NCBI GenBank assembly: GCA_031273645.1
Contig: JAISRM010000114.1
Location: forward strand, 1 to 11,237
Direction of reading: 5' to 3'
DNA length: 11,237 nucleotides
Origin: Endomicrobium sp.
GTDB taxonomy: Bacteria; Elusimicrobiota; Endomicrobiia; Endomicrobiales; Endomicrobiaceae
The notes beneath the pieces were generated by a model. It was not told where the DNA came from. It saw only the letters and a list, made by a program, of their open reading frames with translations, and did no database searches. Below, piece by piece: positions 1 through 4,803 of this stretch (the stretch's first letter is position 1; each line of letters opens with the position of its first letter). Both the position numbers and the translations under genes were made by a program.

Positions 1-10
1 GTAAACGAGG

Positions 11-214
11 ATTCCCGCTTTCGCGGGAATGACAAACTGAAGCCGTAAGGTAAAAAGAATTTTTTAGTAAAAATGGATTCCCGCTTTCGCGGGAATGACA
101 AACTAAAAACAAAATGTAAGAAGAATTTTTTAGTAAAAATGGATTCCCACCCGATAAAAATACTCGGGCGCAGGCTGCTTAGGAAGAAAAAATATTAACA
201 ACGCGGGAATGACA
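11..214 (-). repeat. Tandem array of three palindromic half-elements, 66-bp period
   Basis: The hairpin ATTCCCGC-TTTC-GCGGGAAT occurs at 11-30 and again at 77-96, and a third unit starts with ATTCCCAC at 143. The starts are exactly 66 bp apart. The spacers are related to each other: each carries a GACAAACT stretch, then GTAAG, then AAGAATTTTTTAGTAAAAATGG. Read on the minus strand, each unit is a hairpin followed by the TTTACTAAAAAATTCTT stretch that also begins the internal part of the elements at 4358, 4556 and 6417. The array therefore looks like repeated left halves of that element, in inverted orientation. There is no open reading frame with a credible product here. The spacers resemble one another and the repeat folds on itself, so this is not a CRISPR array. 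Confidence 0.85.
140..214 (-). repeat. Expanded-loop variant of the palindromic core, copy 1
   Basis: The outer ends TGGATTCCCAC (140-150) and CGCGGGAATGACA (202-214) are the two halves of the usual 27-bp terminal hairpin, but about 48 extra bases lie between them. The extra DNA holds its own small hairpin, CCCGA (150-154) and TCGGG (164-168) around a 9-nt loop, followed by CGCAGGCTGC and an A-rich stretch. A second 75-bp copy lies in the opposite orientation at 6417-6491 with about six differences, so this is a recurring unit and not local decay. Confidence 0.8.
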
Positions 215-306
215 GACAGAGACAAACAAGAGCAAACAAAACAGACGCGGGTTATTGCATCAAACAGTCGCAGCCTGCGCTTAAAAAAGAGAAAGAGAAT
301 TAACAA
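215..306 (+). other. ribD leader
   Basis: The stretch between the repeat array and ribD begins with a low-complexity run of GACAGACAGAGACAAAC type, as found downstream of other repeat copies in this window. It continues through CAGACGCGGG and the 10-mer GCAGCCTGCG (269-278). A purine-rich AAAGAGAAAGAG (about 287-298) is the only ribosome-binding candidate for ribD. A possible -35 (TTGCAT, 255-260) has no convincing -10. I see none of the conserved segments of the FMN (RFN) riboswitch, which often precedes rib operons. Confidence 0.45.
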
Positions 307-1368
307 ATGCAAAAACACAAACGTTTTATGAAAATTGCGATCGATCTTGCAAAGAAAGGTTTAGGCAGCGTTTATCCTAATCCGCCCGTCGGTTGCGTAA
401 TAGTAAAAGACGGGAAAATAGCAGGCAAGGGCTGGCATGAGGCTTTCGGTTCAAATCATGCCGAAGTAAACGCTCTTTTGCAGGCCGGCGGCAAGGCAAA
501 AGGCGCGGACTTATACGTTACGCTTGAGCCGTGCAACAGTTACGGCAAACGGCCGCCTTGCACAAAAGCTATTATTGAGGCGGGCATAAAAAAAGTTTAT
601 TTTGCCGCAAGCGACCCTAATGTTTCAGGAGCGGTTGAAACTTTAAAAAACCACGGCGTTTGCGCCGAGGGCGGTCTTCTAAAAAAAGAGGCGCGGCCTC
701 TTCTGAAAAATTATTTAAGGCATTTAAAAGAAAAACCGAAAGTTTCGGTTAAAGCCGCAATGACTCTTGACGGCAAAATAGCTTCAAAAACTTACGATTC
801 AAAATGGATAACCTCTAAACAATCAAGAGATTTCGTTCATAAACTCAGAACGCGCTACGACGCTGTTCTTGTCGGAACAAACACTGCTTTAAAAGATAAT
901 CCGGGTCTTACGTCTTACGGCAAAGGCAAAAATCCCGTCAGAGCGGCGATAGATTTTGGCGGCAAGTTAAATGAAAATCTGAAATTATTGGACGGGTCTG
1001 TTCCTACGATAATTTTATGCGATAAAAAAAGGGCGCAAAGACGCTCTTTAAAAAACGTTCTTTTTGTCCCGATTGATATGAGCGCGGCAAAAAAAGATTT
1101 TAGCGTAATAATTAAAAAATTAAACGATTTGTCTTTAAAATCCATACTTATAGAAGGCGGCGGAGAAATTATATCTTCGGCTTTGTTTTCAAAATGCGTC
1201 GATGATATTTACCTGTTTGCCGCGCCTAAGATCATAGGCGGTAAAAACGCAATTTCTGTCGTAGGCGGAACGGGCGTTGAAAAAATATCCGAAGCTGTAA
1301 AAGTGAAAAATATGAAAGTAAGAAAAATAGGCGGCGATTTTTTGATAACCGCAAAAATTAAAAAGTAA
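307..1368 (+). CDS. ribD: Bifunctional riboflavin biosynthesis protein RibD (deaminase/reductase)
   Basis: RibD carries out two successive cytosolic steps from the GTP-derived pyrimidine: deamination of 2,5-diamino-6-ribosylamino-4-pyrimidinone 5'-phosphate, then NADPH-dependent reduction of the ribosyl side chain. Residues 1-145 are the zinc-dependent cytidine-deaminase-like domain. PNPPVGCVIV lies at 24-33, the zinc ligand and proton-shuttle motif HAE at 51-53, and the cysteine ligands C76 and C85 in LEPC...PPC. Residues 146-353 are the DHFR-like reductase domain, with MTLDGKIAS at 152-160 and the nucleotide-binding EGGGE at 283-287. At 353 aa it is close to normal family length. The ATG at 307 is preferred because it puts the HAE histidine at 51, almost as in E. 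coli RibD. M8 (328) is a weaker alternative. In the deaminase loop the usual Cys-Ser/Asn-His is Cys-Asn-Ser, a small deviation. It is first in the rib operon, with ribE starting 10 bp after its stop codon. Confidence 0.97.
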   Translation: MQKHKRFMKIAIDLAKKGLGSVYPNPPVGCVIVKDGKIAGKGWHEAFGSNHAEVNALLQAGGKAKGADLYVTLEPCNSYGKRPPCTKAIIEAGIKKVYFAASDPNVSGAVETLKNHGVCAEGGLLKKEARPLLKNYLRHLKEKPKVSVKAAMTLDGKIASKTYDSKWITSKQSRDFVHKLRTRYDAVLVGTNTALKDNPGLTSYGKGKNPVRAAIDFGGKLNENLKLLDGSVPTIILCDKKRAQRRSLKNVLFVPIDMSAAKKDFSVIIKKLNDLSLKSILIEGGGEIISSALFSKCVDDIYLFAAPKIIGGKNAISVVGGTGVEKISEAVKVKNMKVRKIGGDFLITAKIKK

Positions 1369-1378
1369 AGGACGCGCC

Positions 1379-1990
1379 GTGTTTACAGGATTAATAGAAG
1401 AGATAGGAACGGTTAAAAATATATCGTCGTCTAAAATTCAGATAGAAATAAATGTCGGCGGCATTTTGTCCGGCGACAGCGTAGCCGTTAACGGCGTATG
1501 CCTTACCGCCGTATCTGCGCAAGGAAATATTATCAGTTTTGATTACAGTCCGCAAACGGACAGCGTTACTAATTTGTCGTCGCTAAAAGCAAACTCAAAA
1601 GTAAATATAGAACGGGCTTTGCAGCTTTCCTCAAGGCTTGGCGGGCATATAGTAAGCGGACATGTTGACGGCATTGCAAAAATCGAGCGTATTGAAAAAT
1701 TAGAGAGATTTTTTAAAATAACTTTTTCGTGCGCGCAAAATATTCTTAAATATTGCGTTGACAGAGGCTCGATAGCCGTTGACGGAATAAGCCTTACGGC
1801 ATCGTCCGTTAAAACCGGCGGATTTGAAACATTTATAATTCCGCAAACTTATAACAATACGGTTTTGAGTTATAAAAAAATCGGAGACGCCGTAAATATT
1901 GAAACCGACATTCTGGCAAAATACGTCGAGAAATTTTCCGGTAAAAAAGATTTGATAAGCCTTGAGTTTTTAAAAGAAAACGGATTTTAG
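1379..1990 (+). CDS. ribE: Riboflavin synthase, alpha chain
   Basis: This enzyme catalyses the last step of riboflavin synthesis, the dismutation of two 6,7-dimethyl-8-ribityllumazine molecules to riboflavin and 5-amino-6-ribitylaminouracil. The 203-aa protein has the family's two internally homologous lumazine-binding barrels, about 1-90 and 91-190. The start MFTGLIEEIG is diagnostic. SVAVNGVCLT (34-43) is echoed by SIAVDGISLT (131-140), and GGHIVSGHVDG spans 88-98. DILAKYVEK (177-185) and a C-terminal FLKENGF are also typical. It starts with GTG, supported by AAAGGA at 1366-1371 and by the invariant MFTG start. It follows ribD by 10 bp, so the two are surely cotranscribed. The gene is called ribC in some species and ribE in others. 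Confidence 0.97.
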   Translation: MFTGLIEEIGTVKNISSSKIQIEINVGGILSGDSVAVNGVCLTAVSAQGNIISFDYSPQTDSVTNLSSLKANSKVNIERALQLSSRLGGHIVSGHVDGIAKIERIEKLERFFKITFSCAQNILKYCVDRGSIAVDGISLTASSVKTGGFETFIIPQTYNNTVLSYKKIGDAVNIETDILAKYVEKFSGKKDLISLEFLKENGF

Positions 1991-2006
1991 AATAAAAAAT
2001 AGTCGC

Positions 2007-2023
2007 AGCGCGTCCGGCGCGCT
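2007..2023 (+). promoter_or_regulatory. GC-rich hairpin in the ribE-ribBA gap
   Basis: AGCGCG (2007-2012) and CGCGCT (2018-2023) form a perfect 6-bp stem around TCCGG in an otherwise AT-rich 56-bp gap. It ends 23 nt before the ribBA start codon and just before its ribosome-binding site AGAGAGG (2036-2042). No T-tract follows, so it is not a standard terminator. A role in mRNA processing or stability is only an inference. The 9-mer CCGGCGCGC recurs in the hairpin upstream of ribH. Confidence 0.5.
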
Positions 2024-2046
2024 AAAGCAAGTATAAGAGAGGTTAT

Positions 2047-3258
2047 ATGAAAAAAAACAGTTTTTCTTGCGTTGAAAGCGCGGTAAAAGATATTAAATGC
2101 GGAAAACCCGTTATAGTCGTTGACGATCCCGGCCGCGAAAACGAAGGCGACATAGTTTGTTCAGCCGCAAAAATTACGCCCGAACTTATCAACTTTATGA
2201 CTAAATACGCAAGGGGGCTGATATGCGTCCCCATGAAAAACGAGCGTTTGTCCGAGCTTGAAATAGACAATATGGTTGATAAACCAACTGAAAAAAAAGG
2301 ATGTTCTTTTACGGTGTCGGTAGATTACAGGATAGGCACCACGACGGGAATTTCAGCTTACGACAGAGCCGAAACGGTAAAAAGGCTTATAGACAGAAAA
2401 TCTAAACCGCAGGATTTTGCGCGACCCGGACATATTTTTCCTCTTAGATACAAAGAAGGCGGCGTGCTTGTAAGAACCGGACACACGGAAGCCGCCGTCG
2501 ATTTAACGGAACTTGCAGGTCTTTACCCTGCGGCCGTGATATGCGAAATTATGAACGACGACGGAACTATGTCAAGAATGCCCGACCTTATTAAGTTTGC
2601 CGCAAAGCGCAACCTTAAAATTATAACTATAGAGGAACTTATAAATTACAGGAGGAAAACGGAAAAGCTCGTTAAAGAAATAGTCTGCGTGGATTTTCCT
2701 ACAAGATACGGAACGTTTAAGCTTAAACTTTTTGAAGATACCGTTACTAAAGATTCTCATCTTGCAATTGTAAAAGGGATCGTTAAAGGAAAAAGCGGAG
2801 TTTTGACGCGCGTGCATTCTTCATGCGAAACCGGAGACATTTTCCATTCGATGAGATGCGATTGCGGCGAGCAGCTTGAGACGGCGCTAAGAGCGATAGA
2901 AAAAGCCGGCTGCGGCGTAGTTTTATATATGCATCAAGAAGGCAGAGGCATAGGTTTGGCAAACAAACTTAAAGCTTATCATCTTCAGGAAAAAGGTTTG
3001 GATACGGTTGAAGCAAACGTCGCGTTGGGTTTTGCCGCAGATTTGAGAGATTACGGAATAGGCGCGCAAATTTTGTCGGAGCTTGGAATGAAAAGCATAA
3101 ATCTTATGACCAATAACCCAAGAAAAATAGTCGGGCTTGAAGGTTACGGGTTAAAAATCGGCAAAAGAGTTCCGGTTGAAATTTCTCCGGTGGCGCAAAA
3201 CAAACATTATTTAAAAACGAAAAAAGAAAAGATGGGACACATATTAAAAGCGGTTTAA
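2047..3258 (+). CDS. ribBA: Bifunctional 3,4-dihydroxy-2-butanone 4-phosphate synthase / GTP cyclohydrolase II
   Basis: This fused enzyme supplies both precursors of the pathway. The N-terminal RibB domain (about 1-203) converts ribulose 5-phosphate to 3,4-dihydroxy-2-butanone 4-phosphate plus formate. The C-terminal RibA domain (about 205-403) opens GTP to the diaminopyrimidine used by RibD. RibB motifs are DDPGRENEGD (26-35, acidic metal-binding loop), ARPGHIFPL (125-133), RTGHTEAAVDL (143-153) and CEIMNDDGTM (166-175). RibA motifs are RVHSSCETGD (255-264) and RCDCG (270-274), giving zinc ligands C260, C271 and C273, then HQEGRGIGL (296-304) and TNNPRK (355-360). All expected catalytic residues are present and the length of 403 aa is normal for a fusion. 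The start is fixed by AGAGAGG four bases upstream. It is the third gene of the rib operon. Confidence 0.97.
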   Translation: MKKNSFSCVESAVKDIKCGKPVIVVDDPGRENEGDIVCSAAKITPELINFMTKYARGLICVPMKNERLSELEIDNMVDKPTEKKGCSFTVSVDYRIGTTTGISAYDRAETVKRLIDRKSKPQDFARPGHIFPLRYKEGGVLVRTGHTEAAVDLTELAGLYPAAVICEIMNDDGTMSRMPDLIKFAAKRNLKIITIEELINYRRKTEKLVKEIVCVDFPTRYGTFKLKLFEDTVTKDSHLAIVKGIVKGKSGVLTRVHSSCETGDIFHSMRCDCGEQLETALRAIEKAGCGVVLYMHQEGRGIGLANKLKAYHLQEKGLDTVEANVALGFAADLRDYGIGAQILSELGMKSINLMTNNPRKIVGLEGYGLKIGKRVPVEISPVAQNKHYLKTKKEKMGHILKAV

Positions 3259-3272
3259 TAAAAAACTCCGGA

Positions 3273-3310
3273 TTTGCCGCGCCGGCGCGCAAACAATGCG
3301 GGCAGGCATT
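3273..3310 (+). promoter_or_regulatory. GC-rich palindrome and second stem-loop in the ribBA-ribH gap
   Basis: The 12-bp palindrome CGCGCCGGCGCG sits at 3278-3289. It is extended by TTTG (3273-3276) pairing with CAAA (3290-3293), with one bulged C at 3277. A second stem, AATGC/GCATT (3295-3299 and 3306-3310) with a 6-nt loop, follows directly. The structure ends 22 nt before the ribH start. No T-tract follows. Like the hairpin before ribBA it contains CCGGCGCGC, and it stands out from the AT-rich surroundings. It may set RNA stability or differential expression within the operon, but this is an inference. Confidence 0.5.
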
Positions 3311-3332
3311 CCGGCTGTTAACGGGAGAAAAA

Positions 3333-3794
3333 ATGAAAATTGTAAACGGGCAGCTTGACGCAAAAGGGAAAAAATTTGCCATAGTCGCATCGAGGTTCAA
3401 CGAGTTTATTACCAATAAACTTATATCCGGCGCGCAAGATATGCTTAAAAGACACGGAGCTTTTGACGACGATATATCGGTAATATGGGTTCCGGGAGCT
3501 TTTGAAATTCCGGCGGTCGCAAAAAAAACGGCTGAAAGTTCAAAATTTGACGCCGTTATATGTTTAGGCTGCGTTATAAGAGGAGCTACGCCTCATTTTG
3601 GTTATGTTGCCGCTGAAGTTTCAAAAGGGGTGGCCGCCGCGGCTGTCAACGGGACGGTTCCCGTAATTTTTGGTGTTTTGACTACCGATACGATTGAACA
3701 GGCTATTGAAAGAGCCGGAACAAAATCCGGAAACAAAGGCGCAGACGCTGCGGTAAGCGCCATAGAAATGGTTTCTTTGTATTCCCAGATTTAG
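3333..3794 (+). CDS. ribH: 6,7-dimethyl-8-ribityllumazine synthase (riboflavin synthase beta chain)
   Basis: RibH condenses 5-amino-6-ribitylaminouracil with 3,4-dihydroxy-2-butanone 4-phosphate to give the lumazine substrate of RibE. In many bacteria it assembles into 60-subunit shells that can enclose riboflavin synthase. The 153-aa protein matches the family in length. RFNEFIT (21-27), VPGAFEIP (53-60), GCVIRGATPHF (79-89) with catalytic H88, the phosphate-binding GVLTTDT (114-120) and R127 in IERAGTKSGNKG are all present. The residue after HF, normally Asp or Glu in GxTxHFD/EY, is Gly90 here, a mild oddity. Translation starts at ATG 3333 behind GGGAGA (3323-3328). It is the last riboflavin gene, and gcvH follows 47 bp later. 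Confidence 0.97.
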   Translation: MKIVNGQLDAKGKKFAIVASRFNEFITNKLISGAQDMLKRHGAFDDDISVIWVPGAFEIPAVAKKTAESSKFDAVICLGCVIRGATPHFGYVAAEVSKGVAAAAVNGTVPVIFGVLTTDTIEQAIERAGTKSGNKGADAAVSAIEMVSLYSQI

Positions 3795-3796
3795 AT

Positions 3797-3832
3797 TTTT
3801 ATGCTAAAATCAGTAAAAAATAAAGCATAAAA
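3797..3832 (+). promoter_or_regulatory. AT-rich inverted repeat and possible promoter in front of gcvH
   Basis: TTTTATGCT (3797-3805) and AGCATAAAA (3824-3832) form a perfect 9-bp inverted repeat with an 18-nt loop. Its right arm abuts the gcvH ribosome-binding GGGG (3833-3836), so folding in RNA could affect gcvH translation. On DNA, TTTGTA (3776-3781) and TATGCT (3800-3805) with an 18-bp spacer could be a weak promoter separating gcvH from the rib genes. Neither reading can be settled from sequence alone. Confidence 0.35.
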
Positions 3833-3841
3833 GGGGAAAAA

Positions 3842-4216
3842 ATGAACGTTCCTGAAAGTTTAAAGTATTCTGCAACGCATGAATGGATAGAAATTTCGGG
3901 CAATAGGGCTAAAATAGGAATTACAGATTTTGCCCAGCATGAAATTACTGACGTAGTTCATGTTGAGCTTCCGGAAATAGACAGAGCCGTAAAAAAAGCG
4001 TCGCCGACGGCGGTCGTTGAATCGGTTAAATCGGCGTTTGACATATACTCTCCGGTAAGCGGCAAAATTGTCGCAATAAACGAAGAAGTTTTGTCTTCTC
4101 CTGAACTTATAAATCAGGATCCCTATGGAAAAGGATTTTTGTTCGTCGTTGAGTTTAGCGACGCTTCGGAACTATCCGACCTGCTCAGCGCGCAGGATTA
4201 CGAAAAAATAATTTAA
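3842..4216 (+). CDS. gcvH: Glycine cleavage system H protein
   Basis: GcvH is the small lipoylated carrier that shuttles the aminomethyl group from P-protein to T-protein and presents reduced lipoamide to the L-protein during glycine breakdown. It can also be a lipoyl relay for other 2-oxoacid complexes. The 124-aa protein shows the family layout: YSATHEWIE (9-17), ITDFAQHEITDVVHVELPE (27-45), and the lipoylation site ESVKSAFDIYSPVSG (60-74) with K63. NQDPYGKGFL (91-100) follows. AAAGGGG (3830-3836) just upstream supports the ATG at 3842. It sits 47 bp behind ribH and 587 bp ahead of gcvPA, separated from the latter by a terminator-like stem-loop and repeats. gcvH therefore probably belongs to the rib transcript or has its own promoter. 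Confidence 0.96.
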   Translation: MNVPESLKYSATHEWIEISGNRAKIGITDFAQHEITDVVHVELPEIDRAVKKASPTAVVESVKSAFDIYSPVSGKIVAINEEVLSSPELINQDPYGKGFLFVVEFSDASELSDLLSAQDYEKII

Positions 4217-4238
4217 AACACGAAAAGCATAATCATTG

Positions 4239-4275
4239 ATAACGGATAAAAGCGCATGCGTTTTTTATCCGTTAT
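4239..4275 (+). terminator. Probable transcription terminator after gcvH
   Basis: ATAACGGATAAAA (4239-4251) pairs perfectly with TTTTATCCGTTAT (4263-4275) in a 13-bp stem. The 11-nt loop itself contains the palindrome CGCATGCG. It begins 23 nt after the gcvH stop codon. The stem is AT-rich at the loop side and the tail (TGTTATG) is not a good T-tract, so efficiency is uncertain. It is nevertheless the strongest fold in the region and sits where the rib-gcvH transcript would be expected to end. Confidence 0.55.
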
Positions 4276-4309
4276 TGTTATGGGAATGACAGACCTTGTG
4301 AAAACGAAT

Positions 4310-4667
4310 GACAAAACAGACGCTGTCTGTGTCCCATAAAGCAGGCGAAGACTGGGTTGTCATTCCCGCGAAAGCGGGAATCCACGTTTACTAAAAAAAT
4401 TCTTTTTTACATTACGTTTTTAAAAGAAATAATGTTAGAAACTATATTAATATTAAACATGGATTCCCATTTTCATGGGAATGACAGACACAAACAAAAA
4501 AGACACAGACAAAACAGACGCTGTCTGTGTCCCATAAAGCAGGCGAAGACTGGGTTGTCATTCCCGCGAAAGCGGGAATCCAAGTTTGCTAAAAAATTCT
4601 TTTTTACATTACGTTTTTAAAAGAAATAATGTTAGAAACAATATTAATATTAAAAATGGATCCCCGC
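4310..4667 (+). repeat. Direct tandem duplication of about 160 bp (4310-4470 and 4508-4667)
   Basis: The sequence beginning GACAAAACAGACGCTG at 4310 recurs at 4508, 198 bp later. The two run nearly identically through the CAGACGCTGTCTG hairpin, CCCATAAAGCAGGCGAAGAC, the palindromic core and the AT-rich interior to ATTAATATTAAA. I count one 1-bp length difference in an A run and a handful of substitutions. The few differences suggest a recent duplication, or gene conversion between copies. Each copy includes the left end and interior of one palindromic element. Confidence 0.85.
4358..4486 (+). repeat. MITE-like palindromic element, copy A (129 bp)
   Basis: The left end (4358-4384) and right end (4460-4486) are 27-bp inverted copies of each other: TGTCATTCCC...GGGAATCCA facing TGGATTCCC...GGGAATGACA. 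They differ only at the two base pairs next to the loop, GC/GC on the left and AT/AT on the right. Each end is itself a 20-bp hairpin (4362-4381 and 4463-4482) with an 8-bp stem and a GAAA or TTTC loop. The 75-bp interior is AT-rich and non-coding, starts TTTACTAAAAAAATTC and includes AAGAAATAATGTTAGAAAC. No target-site duplication is obvious. A reading frame crosses the element, but its product repeats the translated palindrome (SFPRKRES) and is not a real gene. Confidence 0.85.
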
Positions 4668-4683
4668 TTTCGCGAGGATGACA
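4556..4683 (+). repeat. MITE-like palindromic element, copy B (128 bp)
   Basis: The left end (4556-4582) is identical to copy A over 27 bp. The interior matches copy A with few changes, for example AAGTTTGCT for ACGTTTACT. The right end (4657-4683) is a variant hairpin, ATCCCCGC-TTTC-GCGAGGAT. It carries one compensated pair (T-A to C-G) and one mismatch (C-A). This variant end is followed by a further core hairpin in the shared 60-bp unit at 4658-4717. Confidence 0.85.
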
Positions 4684-4717
4684 ACGGCGGCTATTCCCGT
4701 TTTCACGGGAATGACAG
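4658..4717 (+). repeat. 60-bp double-hairpin end, copy 1
   Basis: This unit joins the variant hairpin ATCCCCGC-TTTC-GCGAGGAT (4660-4679) through GACAACGGCGGCT to a second hairpin ATTCCCGT-TTTC-ACGGGAAT (4693-4712). It ends in GACAG. The same 60 bp occurs at 6566-6625 with a single G/A difference that I can see. This double end is therefore a discrete unit that was copied as a whole. Confidence 0.85.
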
Positions 4718-4728
4718 ACACAGACAAA

Positions 4729-4781
4729 ACAGACGCTGTCTGTGTTCCACGTTTACTAAAAAAATTCTTTTTACATTAAAT
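4729..4781 (+). repeat. Truncated element directly upstream of gcvPA
   Basis: The hairpin ACAGACGCTGTCTGT (4729-4743) is followed at once by TTCCACGTTTACTAAAAAAA and TTCTTTTTACATTA. That is the element interior without the core hairpin. Compared with the copies at 4316 and 4514, the segment from CCCATAAAGCAGG through the palindromic core is missing, as if deleted cleanly. The remnant ends about 10 bp before the gcvPA ribosome-binding site and so forms most of its leader. Confidence 0.75.
4752..4781 (+). promoter_or_regulatory. Possible repeat-borne promoter for gcvPA
   Basis: TTTACT (4752-4757) and TTAAAT (4776-4781), 18 bp apart, each match four of six bases of the sigma-70 consensus. They lie inside the truncated repeat, 23 bp upstream of the gcvPA start codon. 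In such AT-rich DNA chance matches are common, so this is a weak call. It is listed because gcvPA appears to be cut off from gcvH by a terminator and has no better candidate upstream. Confidence 0.25.
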
Positions 4782-4803
4782 ATTTGCAGTCAAAAGGCAA
4801 ACT

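Noticed and set aside
11..214. Possible CRISPR array, because of regular 66-bp spacing
   Set aside because: The repeat is a self-palindrome with similar spacers, only three units are visible, and no cas genes are nearby.
130..318. Minus-strand reading frame of 62 codons upstream of ribD
   Set aside because: It lies in the repeat variant and leader, overlaps the ribD start, and has no recognisable domain or good ribosome-binding site.
4358..4486. Insertion sequence with its own transposase
   Set aside because: The element is only 129 bp, has no coding capacity, and no transposase frame exists anywhere in the window. It can only be non-autonomous.
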